A stretch of 64,000 nt of DNA from assembly GCF_001012815.1 (NCBI RefSeq), contig NZ_JYJP01000128.1, positions 1-64,000 on the forward strand, written 5' to 3'. This document shows, piece after piece, positions 1 to 9,956 of the stretch; within the stretch, counting starts at the first letter, position 1; each line of letters begins with the position of its first letter. This stretch comes from Vibrio mexicanus. GTDB lineage: Bacteria; Pseudomonadota; Gammaproteobacteria; Enterobacterales; Vibrionaceae. A model generated the notes under the pieces. That model searched no databases, was not told where the DNA came from, and saw only the letters and a program-made list of their open reading frames with translations. The position numbers and the translations under genes are program-made.

Positions 1-88
1 CCAAACAAAAACGCAGAGCTATAAACCCAAGAGCTGAGAAGAAGTTTGGAATTTCGGTGGGCTTAATGTTATTGAAAATCAGCCTGTT

Positions 89-97
89 ACATAACGC
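89..97 (-). other. Candidate attI/cassette core site
   Basis: The minus strand reads GCGTTATGT. The GTTATGT heptamer resembles the right end of Vibrio attC sites and is in the orientation expected if the cassette array lies to the left. It matches GTTRRRY imperfectly (T at the second R). Position about 210 bases upstream of intI is plausible for attI. This is inferred from motif and position only. Confidence 0.25.
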
Positions 98-282
98 TAT
101 CTATACGTCTTTGAGTTCGCCTATCCCAAACCGTACAGTCATCTTTCTACAAACCAACGTATTGGATTTAGGCTGCTAACTCAATGAAAAGCTGTTGGAA
201 AAGTATGAGATTGCGCGCAGGCAATCACTTATTATGTATCTCTTTGTGCCTTAATTCAGAATCATGGGTAAAACTGACTTTT

Positions 283-298
283 ATGTATATATATCCAG
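283..298. promoter_or_regulatory. Near-consensus LexA (SOS) box upstream of intI
   Basis: ATG-TATATATATC-CAG differs from the LexA core CTG-N10-CAG at one of the six core positions and has the usual alternating TA centre. It ends 11 bases before the intI start codon, so a bound repressor would overlap the promoter or start region. SOS control of intI through a LexA box at this place is established for Vibrio integron integrases; binding here is inferred. Confidence 0.55.
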
Positions 299-309
299 TT
301 CTTTAAACT

Positions 310-1272
310 ATGAAAAGTCAGTTCCTACTCAGTGTTAAAGAGTTTATGTTCAGCCGTTATTACGCTAAGAAGACCGTCGAAGCCTATATTACGTGGATTA
401 AGCGCTTTATCATTTTTCATGATATGCAGCATCCGTCTAAGTTGGGTAGTGAAGAAGTGGTGGCTTTCTTGACGCACTTGGCGAACGAGAAACAAGTGGC
501 CGCAAAAACGCAGGCATTAGCACTCAATGCGATTCAGTTTCTATATCGGGATTACTTTAAGCAACCTTTACCAGAAACACTCCATTTTCAACGCTCGCGG
601 CGTGAACCTAAACTGCCTGTCGTATTAAATCGAAATGAGATGCGAGCGTTCATCGACCATATCGATCCTAAGTACAAGTTACAGACAATGTTATTGTATG
701 GCTCTGGCCTAAGGCTAATGGAGTGCGTAAGGCTTCGTGTTCAAGATATCGATTATCATTATGGTGCTGTGCGCGTTTGGCAGGGAAAAGGCGGTAAGAA
801 TAGAACAGTCACCTTAGCTAAAGAGCTCATTCCTTTATTGAAACATCAAGAGACGGTTGCGAGAGATTACTACCAAGTTGACATGAATACCAAGGGATAC
901 ACAGGCGTTTGGATAAATCCAGCCTTAAGAAAGAAATACCCCGGCGCTGAGTTAGAGTTTCGTTGGCATTATCTATTCCCATCCATCAAGTTATCACAAG
1001 ACCCCACAACGGGGCTATTAAGGCGTCATCATATGAATGAAATCTCGCTTCAGCGATCTGTGAAAAAGAGCGCGAAACTCGCGCAGATTGAAAAGAACGT
1101 CACTTGCCATACACTGCGGCACAGCTTTGCAACGCATTTATTAGAGTCAGGGGCTGATATCAGAACCGTTCAAGAACAGTTGGGGCATAGCGATGTTAGA
1201 ACCACACAAATATACACTCACGTGATTGAGCGGGGCGCAAATGGCGTACTCAGTCCGCTTTCAAGCTTATAG
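310..1272 (+). CDS. intI: Integron integrase IntI (IntIA type)
   Basis: Tyrosine recombinase of 320 aa that would insert and excise gene cassettes by attI x attC recombination. An N-terminal core-binding SAM-like domain covers about residues 5-85 and the catalytic domain about 105-310. Catalytic residues are visible: R135 (GSGLRLME), H267 and R270 (CHTLRHSF), H293 (LGHSD) and nucleophile Y302 (IYTHV). The extra integron-integrase patch, absent from XerC/D, is present at about 203-250 (ALRKKYPGAELEF, LFPS, RRHH). The frame is intact and the length is normal. No strong ribosome site precedes the ATG. The last bases overlap the convergent AraC gene. IntI family membership is firm; the IntIA subgroup rests on resemblance to Vibrio enzymes. 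Confidence 0.95.
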   Translation: MKSQFLLSVKEFMFSRYYAKKTVEAYITWIKRFIIFHDMQHPSKLGSEEVVAFLTHLANEKQVAAKTQALALNAIQFLYRDYFKQPLPETLHFQRSRREPKLPVVLNRNEMRAFIDHIDPKYKLQTMLLYGSGLRLMECVRLRVQDIDYHYGAVRVWQGKGGKNRTVTLAKELIPLLKHQETVARDYYQVDMNTKGYTGVWINPALRKKYPGAELEFRWHYLFPSIKLSQDPTTGLLRRHHMNEISLQRSVKKSAKLAQIEKNVTCHTLRHSFATHLLESGADIRTVQEQLGHSDVRTTQIYTHVIERGANGVLSPLSSL

Positions 1273-2148
1273 ACCTTCATGGAGCACTTGATTGCGAAAT
1301 GCCATTGGGCTCATCTCAAATCTAGTTTTGAAACACTTAGAGAAGTAATTGCTGTCAGAAAACCCACTCATATCAGCCACAGCTTGTATAGAGAATTCTG
1401 AGTTGGCTAACAGCAGCATTTTAGCCTTGTTCAATTGAGCGTCGCGGATGTATTGAGTCGGAGATGTATCCAAAAACTGTCGAAACAATCGTTCAAGCTG
1501 GCGCTTACTAACGAACGCGGCGTTGGCGATGGACTCACTGTTAAGCTCGGGCTGCGTTAAGTGCTTTTCAATGTGTACCAGAGCTCGGCTCAGTGCCAGT
1601 GTCGTCTGTGGCTTGCTGGACTCCTGGCCTTGATAGAGGCGCGACAGCAGCACAACTAGCTGCTGCATCATGCTTGTTACCATGGTTTCAAAGCCTGCCT
1701 TTCCTTGATTGTACTCGGTACGAATTTCTTCCAATAGATTCCGAACCTTTGGCAATTGCTCATCGTCGAGAGTGAGTTTGGCTTGGTAGTCACTGGTTTG
1801 GCGCGCAATAGGCTCGACTTTAAACATGGCTTGATAGCCAGCCAAACTGCGCATAGAGGGCTGTTCAAAAAAAGGAACTGGGGCATCAAACATTAAGTTG
1901 ATAAGGGACAGGTTATCAACGTCACTAAAGCCATGTTCAATATCGCCATTGATGATAAAGACGTCACCTTTTTTGATGCTGTAGCGATGCGACGCTACAG
2001 AGTGAATCCCACTTCCCTCTGTCACAAGAAGCATCTCCGAAAAGTCATGTTTATGATCGGCAAAATCACAATGATGATTACCATCGAAGATTGCAAACTT
2101 GAGATGGGGGTGAAGCTGATGGTCACTCAGCTTGTAAATGATGCTCAT
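1267..2148 (-). CDS. AraC-family transcriptional regulator, cupin sensor
   Basis: A 293-aa one-component regulator. The N-terminal AraC-type cupin spans about residues 20-90, with the metal/ligand-like stretch HHCDFADHKHDFSE and IKKGDVFIINGDIEHGF. The C-terminal pair of helix-turn-helices lies at about 195-288 (IANAAFVSKRQLERLFRQ, then IQAVADMSGFSDSNYFSK). This architecture is that of sugar-responsive RhaS/XylS-like activators. An AAGGAA ribosome site precedes the ATG. It is divergent from the GH3 glucosidase gene, so a role in controlling that gene and the following exporter is likely but inferred. Its 3' end overlaps intI by six bases, tail to tail. Confidence 0.88.
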   Translation of the reverse strand: MSIIYKLSDHQLHPHLKFAIFDGNHHCDFADHKHDFSEMLLVTEGSGIHSVASHRYSIKKGDVFIINGDIEHGFSDVDNLSLINLMFDAPVPFFEQPSMRSLAGYQAMFKVEPIARQTSDYQAKLTLDDEQLPKVRNLLEEIRTEYNQGKAGFETMVTSMMQQLVVLLSRLYQGQESSKPQTTLALSRALVHIEKHLTQPELNSESIANAAFVSKRQLERLFRQFLDTSPTQYIRDAQLNKAKMLLLANSEFSIQAVADMSGFSDSNYFSKCFKTRFEMSPMAFRNQVLHEGL

Positions 2149-2316
2149 GTCGCAATATTCCTTTTTTATGTCGCTATATTGGTAGAGGTGCGTCTAAATG
2201 AATCTTACCATTGTTGATAGAAAAACTGGCCAATAGAAAAGCAAAATTTTACAAACTCAGATTGGCTATAACGAACAACGTGAACGAGCGCTAATCTTTA
2301 CTTGAGGACTCATGCC

Positions 2317-4884
2317 GTGACCCACACAAAAACACCTTATTTCGAACAATGGCCGCAGATTGATTCCCTAATCAAAACAGATCCTGCAATAGAACAAGAA
2401 ATTACTCGAATCTTGTCTTTGATGACGCTAGAGGAAAAAGTCGGTCAAATGATCCAACCAGAGCTGCGCGATATTACGCCAGAAGAGATCATCGAATACA
2501 AAATAGGCTCAATTTTAAACGGCGGTGGCTCTTGGCCAGACAATAACAAACAGGCAAGTGCCAATGAGTGGACGGCGAAAGCGGATCTTTTCTGGCATGC
2601 GACGGAAAAAATGTTTGCAGATAGGCCGTTTCGCATTCCCTTTTTCTGGCTACCGATGCTGTTCACGGACATAACAATGTATTTGGCGCCACAGTATTTC
2701 CACACAATATCGGCTTGGGCTGTGCTCGTGATCCTGAATTGATTCGACGCATTGGCCGAATTACCGCATTAGAAATTGCCGCAACCGGTCTGGATTGGAC
2801 GTTTGCCCCTACCGTTGCCACACCACGTAATCTTCGTTGGGGGCGTGTGTATGAAGGATATTCTGAAGATCCTGAAATTACCTAGCTTACGCAGGCGAAA
2901 TGGTGAAAGGTCTCCAAGGTGATGCAGAAACCTTAAAAGGCGATCAATATGTGATTTCGAATGTGAAGCACTGGGTCGGCGATGGCGGCACCATCAATGG
3001 CGTAGATAGAGGCATTAATCCATACAGCGAAGATCATTTAAGAAACATTCATGCTATGGGGTATTTCAGTGGTTTGAATGCTGGTGCCCAAGTGGTGATG
3101 TCATCGTTTAATAGTTGGGAGCAGTCGGCTAACTATGACCATGATGACAGCGTTGAAGGTATATACAATAAAAAGATCCACGGAAGTAAGTATTTGCTTA
3201 CTGATGTACTTAAAGAGCAGATGAAGTTTGATGGTTTGGTCGTGACCGATTGGCATGGACATTCAGAGGTAAGCAAGTGCACTGATGGCAATGCGACCTA
3301 TGCAATTAACGCGGGTAATGACATCTTAATGGTGCCAGTCCGCGAACATTGGCAAGCGGTGTACAAACAGACGGTTGAAGATGTACATGCTGGTAAGATT
3401 GCTTTGAGCAGAATAGACGATGCCGTTGCTAGGATTTTGCGTGTAAAGATGCGCGCAAACTTGTGGAACAAGCCCGCACCAAGCGAACGTTCATTGGCTG
3501 GAAACCAAGCAACATTGGGCGCAGTGGAACACAGAGAAGTCGCGCGTGAAGCAGTACAAAAGTCTATGGTATTGCTGAAAAACAAAGACCAGATTTTGCC
3601 ACTCAGTAAAACTCAGAAAGTGATTTTGACAGGAAGCGCGGCGAACGATCTGCAGAAGCAATCGGGTGGTTGGAACCTTACATGGCAAGGAGATGAGAAC
3701 TCTCTTGATGATTTCCCAGGCGCAACCACGTTGAAGATGGCACTGGAAGCAGAGTTGGGACAAGGGAATGTCTGCTTTGACCCAAGTTTAGAAGCCAAGT
3801 ATGGCAAAGGTGACATTGCGATCGTGGCATTTGGAGAAGATCCGTATGCCGAAATGATGGGAGACATCAAAGAGTGGCAAACGTTAGAGTTTGCGTCACT
3901 AAAGCGCAGCTATGCGGCAGATAGTGAGAAGATTCGTCGTTTGCATGAGCAAGGCGTTAAAGTGATTTCGGTGTTCTTTAGTGGTCGACCTCTATTTGTT
4001 AACGAGGAAATTTCGCTTTCCGATGCCTTTGTTGCAGCGTTCTTACCGGGCAGTGAAGGTCGCGGTATGACTGATGTTCTGATCGCTAACGTAAACGGGC
4101 AACCAAATGTCGATTTCGTGGGTAAACTATCTTATAGCTGGCCTAACAAGAAACGCAGTGACGCAGTCAGCCGTATCCCTGAACATATTCCTGACTATGA
4201 GGTACCCGACCATGAGCAGTCGCCAGAGGGGGAGCATACTCCGTTGTTTGAGTACGGATACGGGCTTAACTATAGCGATGCTAAGCAGCAACGTAATTTA
4301 GACGTTCTGGATTTAGATAGAAGTGAAGGCGATGTGGATGTTCAAAAGATCGAGCACCTATATGGTATTCAAGCAACCATCGGCGACTATCAACTTCGAA
4401 TTGCCGATGCTTCAACACCGAATGGCGTGGATGTGTCTCGTAACAACCTTGTTGAATTGATGGGGCTAAAACCAAGCCATTTAACTATCAACAGCAGCAA
4501 GATGCGGTTGAAGTTGAGTTTAATGATCGAAGTGCACAAGTGTATGTCGAATCGGGCACTCGTCAGTCAGAAGATTTTACATGGTGTAAAGATGGAAAAA
4601 TAGTATTTGAATTAAAGGTAATCAAAGCCTCTTCTCAGCCGCTCTTTGTTACGTTGTTTCGCGAAGATCAATCGCTGTCGGAAAAGGTTGATGTGCGAGA
4701 GCAGTGTCTATATGATGCGCGCCGCAACAATCAGGGCTTTGTGAAAATTGAAGTCAATTGTCGCGATTTAGTTCATGAGCAAGCACAGCTGCGTCGGCTA
4801 GATAAACTATTTGTACTAACAACAGACGGTGACTGGCACTTGGTTTTGGCCAACGTGAGTTGGGAAAGTAACTCGCTGCTTTAA
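2317..4884 (+). pseudogene. GH3 exo-beta-glucosidase, three frameshifts
   Basis: Glycoside hydrolase family 3 enzyme, closest in pattern to 1,4-beta-glucan glucohydrolases that release glucose from cello-oligosaccharides. Readable blocks in order: MTLEEKVGQM; TDAVHGHNN; RWGRVYEGYSEDPE; VSNVKHWVGDG; the nucleophile motif VVTDWHG; the second-domain VLLKN and GEDPYAEMMGD; and a C-terminal beta domain. Single bases are missing near 2648 (tggct for tgggct), 2882 (in-frame tag) and 4470; restoring them gives about 856 aa, normal for the family. GTG at 2317 is preferred because GAGG lies nine bases upstream. No signal peptide is obvious, so it may act on imported oligosaccharides. The AraC gene is divergent and the MATE gene follows directly. 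Confidence 0.85.
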
Positions 4885-4913
4885 TTTTTATGATCGATTA
4901 GTTGGAATTGGAT

Positions 4914-6349
4914 ATGTCCTCATCTCGTTATACCGAGGTCAAAGAACCAAAATCAGCGGCAGGATTAGCCGCTGAACATCTAACAGAGAAAGGACACTCT
5001 CATACTTATGAAGATAGTAGCGATTCAGCCATGCTCAAACGCATGTCAATCGTTGCGCTCACTTGGCCAATCTTGGTCGAAGTTCTGCTGCGAACAGCGC
5101 TGGGTACCAGTGATGTCTTCATGCTCAGTGGTTATTCGGATCGCGCAGTATCGGCGGTTGGGGTGGTAGCCCAGCTCACCTTCTTTTTGATCATCGTGTC
5201 CATGTTTGTGAGCAGTGGATCAAGCATATTGATTGCGCAATACAATGGGTCAGGGCGGAAAAAAGAGTCTAAGCAGGTTGGGGTTGCCAGTATCATTCTC
5301 GGCATTCTGATAGGCGTATCGCTCAGCGTAATGGCGGTGGTCGCTGCGCCTTATATTCTGGCGTTCTACGGTTTGGAGCCACAAGTAGAGCAGTACGCGC
5401 TTGAGTATCTGCTGATCAGCGGCAGTATGACCTTTACTGTCACGATTGCCGTGACCTTGTCGACGATTTTGCGCGCGCATGGCTATTCCAAATCGCCGAT
5501 GGTAGTGAACATCATTACGGGTGTTATCAATGTGATAGGTAACTACTTTGCTCTCTACCAGCCGTTTGGGCTTCCTGTGTATGGGGTAGAAGGGGTAGCA
5601 ATTGCGACGGTTGTGAGCCAAACCATTGGTATGCTTATTTTATGGTGGGTAGTGGCGCGTAGCTCAATTGAACTGCCAATGGGGCAGTTTCGACAGGTGC
5701 CCGCTGCGATATACCAAAAAATACTTAAACTGGGTGGGATGAACGCGGGCGAGATGCTCTCCTACAACATCGCTCAAATTGCGATTGTGTATTTTGTGGT
5801 GCAAATGGGCACGGCGTCACTCGCAGCTTATACCTATGCGCAAAATATTGCCCGTTTTTCGTTTGCTTTTGCTATTGCCGTTGGCAGTGCAACGCAGATT
5901 CAAGCGGGCTACTACATGGGTAAAGGGTGGATCGATGAAATTACTCAGCGTGTCCAGCGGTATTTTTTGGTCAGCGTTACGGTGTCTGTTTCTTTTACCG
6001 TATTGATTTGGCTAAACAGTGAAACCATTTTGTCCGTTTTCACCGACAACGCTGAAATCATTGGCTTAGCTCGATGCTGCTCTTTGGCTCGTTACTATTA
6101 GAATCTGGCCGAGCCTTTAATCTCGTGTTCATTTCGGCACTAAAAGCGGCCGGTGATGTGAAGTTTCCGGTTCAAATGGGCATTTTGAGCATGTGGGGTG
6201 TCGGTGTCGTCATGAGCTATGTTTTGGGTATTCATTGGGGTTACGGTGTACTTGGCGCGTGGCTAGCGGTTGCTTTAGATGAGTGGGTACGCGGATTAAT
6301 CATGGCGCGCCGCTGGCATAAGCAGAAATGGGTTAGGTTTACACTGTAA
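4914..6349 (+). pseudogene. MATE family efflux transporter, one frameshift
   Basis: Multidrug/toxin extrusion protein that exports cationic compounds using a Na+ or H+ gradient. About twelve hydrophobic segments are readable, starting around residue 45 (IVALTWPILVEVLLRTALGTSDVFML, a typical MATE TM1 given here for orientation at its position rather than as a motif). A base is missing near 6070, just after GLA, and the frame resumes with SMLLFGSLLLESGRAFN; the repaired protein is about 478 aa. The ATG at 4914 is chosen over TTG 4902. It lies 29 bases after the GH3 gene on the same strand, so the two may be cotranscribed. A terminator follows. Substrate unknown. Confidence 0.85.
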
Positions 6350-6371
6350 ATGAATTATAAAACATGGAGAT

Positions 6372-6399
6372 AGCCTCATGTTAATGCCTGAGGCTTTTT
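6372..6399 (+). terminator. Intrinsic terminator after MATE gene
   Basis: AGCCTCA (6372-6378) pairs with TGAGGCT (6389-6395) and is followed by a T run to 6399. Confidence 0.75.
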
Positions 6400-6528
6400 G
6401 GTTTAGTCGCAAAGTTTTATCTAATGTTAGGATTTTTTTGCTAATCGTTAGGATTTATTTGTGATTCGATCAAAGGACAATCCGTTTATTGCCATACTTG
6501 TTGTAATTGAAGTGAGAGGATGTTGAAC

Positions 6529-7512
6529 ATGAAGTATTGGCAAAAAGTGTGCGCGGTGATCTGTACGCCGATTGTTTTGGTAGCATGTGGTGGAGATAGC
6601 AGCAGTTCATCTTCCAGTGGCAGTGCGTCGGTGTCATTTTCGGTCTCTGATGCGCCTGTTGATTCCGCCGACGAAGTGGTGATTGCATTTGATCAAATCG
6701 AATTAGTGGATGGTGAAGGAGAGTCAACATTAATTGATGTGAGCTCGGAAGACGGAACGCTCGATTATATTCAAGTGGATCTATTGGAATATCAGGGAGA
6801 AAACTCGCTGATGATCGTCTCAGATCAAGCGGTACCGGTTGGCAGCTACGACAATCTCATCTTGCATATCAGCGCTGAATCGGGTCTCAACTATGTGATT
6901 GATAACAATGGTCAGCAAGCGCTTAAACAACCCAGTAATAAACTGCGCTTAGGCGCGTTTGAAGTGACTACAGAAGACGTACAGGCGTTCACGATTGAAT
7001 TCGATCTGCGTAGCTCACTAGTGATGCGGGGTAATCAAAATAACAATAATGGTTACATCTTGAAGCCACATGGTGTGTCCATAGTAAATAATGCCACTTC
7101 GGCGTCGCTGAGCGGCACTGTTGATACCAACCTATTTGATGAGGGCGATTGCTCTACTCAAGATGGCAACATGATTTACCTATATTCTGGCATCGGTTTA
7201 GATGCGAATAACCTTATAGACCTTGTCGACCCTGATGATGAGGAATTCAGTGGTGATCCTGCCATTCCTGATGATGCGATTGTGCCAATTGGTTCGACCG
7301 AAGCGGGTGATGACGGAAGTTATTCGTTTGGTTTCTTGGAAGCAGGCAGTTATACCGCGGTATTTGTGTGTGATGGAAACTCAGATGACTCGGTTGAGCA
7401 TGATCCCGATATTGTGATTCCAGCAGCGCCAACAGGTAATTCTCCAGGAGAAAAGCTGGGTGAAGTGACGTTAGCCGCCGGCGACAGTGGTATTCTAAAT
7501 TTTGATTATTAA
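6529..7512 (+). CDS. DUF4382 lipoprotein
   Basis: Predicted lipoprotein of 327 aa. It begins with a lysine, a hydrophobic stretch and a lipobox ending in VACGG, followed by a serine-rich linker, so it should be lipid-anchored. Residues about 30-190 match the DUF4382 pattern (VSFSVSDAPVDSADEVVIAFDQIEL, then the strand-rich QVDLLEYQG and RLGAF regions). The C-terminal half is acidic and looks like a carboxypeptidase-regulatory beta domain (TEAGDDGSYSFGFLEAGSYTAVF). ATG 6529 is preferred over 6520 because AGAGG then has normal spacing. It stands alone between two terminators. Function not known; DUF4382 proteins are surface or periplasmic. Confidence 0.82.
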   Translation: MKYWQKVCAVICTPIVLVACGGDSSSSSSSGSASVSFSVSDAPVDSADEVVIAFDQIELVDGEGESTLIDVSSEDGTLDYIQVDLLEYQGENSLMIVSDQAVPVGSYDNLILHISAESGLNYVIDNNGQQALKQPSNKLRLGAFEVTTEDVQAFTIEFDLRSSLVMRGNQNNNNGYILKPHGVSIVNNATSASLSGTVDTNLFDEGDCSTQDGNMIYLYSGIGLDANNLIDLVDPDDEEFSGDPAIPDDAIVPIGSTEAGDDGSYSFGFLEAGSYTAVFVCDGNSDDSVEHDPDIVIPAAPTGNSPGEKLGEVTLAAGDSGILNFDY

Positions 7513-7551
7513 CCTCAGTTTTGTTTAGTAACCTCAATTTGTAGGTCAAAA

Positions 7552-7580
7552 AAATCCAGCACGAGTTGCTGGATTTTTTA
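7552..7580. terminator. Bidirectional intrinsic terminator
   Basis: AAATCCAGCA (7552-7561) pairs perfectly with TGCTGGATTT (7567-7576) around a five-base loop, with A and T runs on either side. Confidence 0.8.
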
Positions 7581-7705
7581 TCAGAATTAACACGTTTGAT
7601 TCACATTCATAGAGACAATTGAGAATGAGATCTTAGAACGAGTGGAGAATATAAACTAGTCTGCTTGGTATTGAATGACATTGAGAGTTAAGGTTGTGAA
7701 GATTT

Positions 7706-8314
7706 ATGAGTAATACCGTACTTGGCCCAGATGGTCTTCCGCGTTGCAGTTGGTGTGGCACTGTCGAAGAGTTCTTTGATTATCATGATAAAGAGTGGGG
7801 TTTTCCGGTTGCAGAAGATCAGCGCTTGTTTGAAAAGGTCTGTCTTGAGAGCTTTCAGTCGGGGTTAAGCTGGCGAACTATTTTGGCTAAGCGTGAAAAT
7901 TTGCGTGCTGCGTTTGCCCGGTTTGATTTCAATAAAGTGGCTGAGTTTGGCGAACAAGACGTAGAGCGTCTATTGCAAGACAAAGGCATTATTCGTCATC
8001 GCGGCAAAATTGAAGCGGTGATTAATAACGCCAAACGTGCCAAAGAGATGGTGGAACAGGAAGGCTCTATTGCGGCTTTCATGTGGCGCTATGAAGCCAA
8101 AGTGGATGACAGTTATATCCCACAATCACAGACAACTTCAGTGGAATCGGTAGCGCTGTCTAAAGAGTTGAAAAAGCGCGGTTGGAAATTTGTTGGTCCC
8201 ACTACTGCTTATGCGTTTATGCAGGCGATGGGTCTGATTAATGATCACGAGCTCGATTGCTCAATTCGTGAAAAAGTGACACAAGCCAGAGCAAATTTTA
8301 CGGTACCAAAATAG
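7706..8314 (+). CDS. tag: DNA-3-methyladenine glycosylase I
   Basis: Base-excision repair enzyme of 202 aa that removes 3-methyladenine from alkylated DNA. The start RCSWCG, the next block YHDKEWGFP, FQSGLSWRTIL, and the C-terminal NDHELDC carry the cysteine and histidine ligands of the Tag zinc site together with the conserved glycosylase core. The length is close to that of E. coli Tag (about 187 aa). It is monocistronic by appearance, with a gap to gabD of about 90 bases and no clear terminator. The assignment is firm. Confidence 0.93.
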   Translation: MSNTVLGPDGLPRCSWCGTVEEFFDYHDKEWGFPVAEDQRLFEKVCLESFQSGLSWRTILAKRENLRAAFARFDFNKVAEFGEQDVERLLQDKGIIRHRGKIEAVINNAKRAKEMVEQEGSIAAFMWRYEAKVDDSYIPQSQTTSVESVALSKELKKRGWKFVGPTTAYAFMQAMGLINDHELDCSIREKVTQARANFTVPK

Positions 8315-8404
8315 CCCATATCTTCAAGAGCACTCAAAGAACACTATTTCCAACAACCAAATCGTCAAAAGCGATTGGCACGCAAAGAAAAGGAATGAAA
8401 GGTC

Positions 8405-9842
8405 GTGGATAAGATCAATAACAAAACGCTGCTTAATGCCTTGGTCAAGCAAAGTGAGAATGCCATTTCAGTGATCAACCCTGCTAATGAAGAGCTGCTC
8501 GGCTTTGTGCCTGCTCTCACGAAAGCCGAAATTGAAAGCCGAGTCTATGCATCGAAAGTTGCCCAGCAGAAATGGCAGCAAACCACAGCGGCTGAGCGAA
8601 GCTTAGTACTCAAACAGTGGTATGAGTTATTGATTGAAAATGCCGATGATTTAGCCCGTATCATGACGTTGGAGCAAGGCAAACCGCTAACCGAAGCAAA
8701 AGGTGAAGTGGTATATGGTGCTGGATTTGTGCAGTGGTTTGCAGAAGAGGGTAAGCGTGCTTATGGCGATACCATCCCAACCCCTGCAGGCAACAAGCGT
8801 ATAATGACGATTAAACAGCCAGTGGGTGTCACTGCATCCATAACGCCATGGAACTTTCCCATTGCCATGCTCACTCGTAAAGTCGCACCTGCTTTAGCAG
8901 CAGGCTGCAGCTGTTTGGTGAAACCCGCCAATCTAACGCCAATCAGCGCCTATGCGATCACTGAGCTGGCCTATCAGGCGGGGTGCCTCATGACTTACTG
9001 CTGGTGGTGAGCAGTCACTCGTCATCAGAAGTTGGTGATGTGTTCTCAACCACCCTGACATCAAAAAGCTCTCATTTACCGGCTCGACGGAAGTGGGAAG
9101 AACACTCATCAAGCAAGCCGCAGACACCATAAAACGTACCTCAATGGAGCTTGGCGGAAATGCGCCGTTTATCGTCTTTGATGACGCAGACATCGACGCC
9201 GCGGTGAGTGGCGCGATTGCATCCAAGTTTCGCAACGCTGGGCAAACCTGCGTGTGCGCCAATCGAATTTATGTTCACGACAACATTTACGATGAGTTTG
9301 TCGAAAAGTTCATTACTGCAGTTAAAGCGCTTAAAGTGGGGAATGGCTTAGAAGCGGGCACGGATATTGGTCCTGTGATTGACCAAAAAGCCAAGGTGAA
9401 TATTCTCGCACTGATTGAAGAAGCCACTGAGCAAGGGGCGAATCTTGTATTGGGTGGTGGCGAGTTTTCGGGGCTGGGATCCGACAACTTCGTAGAACCA
9501 ACGATACTTACTGAAGTTCGCCGCGATATGAGTATTACTCAGCAAGAGATTTTTGGCCCAGTTGCGCCGATTTTACGCTTTAGTGATGACGACGATCTCA
9601 TTGATCAAGCGAACGACACCATTTATGGACTCGCCAGCTATTTCTATACCCAAAACATTCATCGAGCGTTTCACATTGCTGAGAAGCTTGAGTACGGAAT
9701 GGTAGGAATTAACGAAGGTATTTTGTCTACGGAAGTTGCGCCCTTTGGCGGTGTTAAGCAGTCAGGCTTTGGCCGAGAAGGAGCAAAGCAAGGCATTGGA
9801 GAGTATCTCAATACCAAGTACTTATGCTTGGGTGGTATGTAG
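8405..9842 (+). pseudogene. gabD: Succinate-semialdehyde dehydrogenase, two frameshifts
   Basis: NAD(P)-dependent oxidation of succinate semialdehyde to succinate in the GABA shunt. ALDH landmarks are in order: ITPWNFP, FTGSTEVG, the glutamate motif MELGGNAPF, the catalytic cysteine in GQTCVCANR, EIFGPVAPI and the end motif GGVKQSGFGREG. One G is missing near 8982 (gcgggg/tgcc) and one C near 9050 (caacc/accc). Restoring them gives about 479 aa, normal for GabD. The start is GTG 8405 with AAAGG just upstream. No gabT lies beside it. The GabD assignment over other ALDHs rests on overall pattern (EQGKPLTEAKGE), not on a test. Confidence 0.85.
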
Positions 9843-9956
9843 TTCGACGCGGTTTACGATTGAATAAGTACTGAGACCCTCATACCTGCATACTAAACGA
9901 GGCGACCAATTTGGGTCTCCTTATTATTTTATCAAATGGTTAGATGCTCAAACCGA

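Larger units (their letters stand above)
1..309. other. Non-coding leader of the integron integrase
   Basis: No convincing gene lies here. In Vibrio integrons the attI site sits just upstream of intI and the cassette array runs away from it, which here would be to the left and out of the window. On the minus strand a core-like GCGTTATGT lies at 89-97 and could be the attI or first-cassette crossover point, but it departs from the GTTRRRY consensus. No attC-like long inverted repeat is visible in the 88 bases left of it. Confidence 0.5.

Noticed and set aside
1..309. A gene cassette with attC site
   Set aside because: No open frame of useful size and no long imperfect inverted repeat; only one core-like heptamer at 89-97.
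4281..4475. Minus-strand frame inside the GH3 gene
   Set aside because: An antisense shadow of the glucosidase; no start context or homology.
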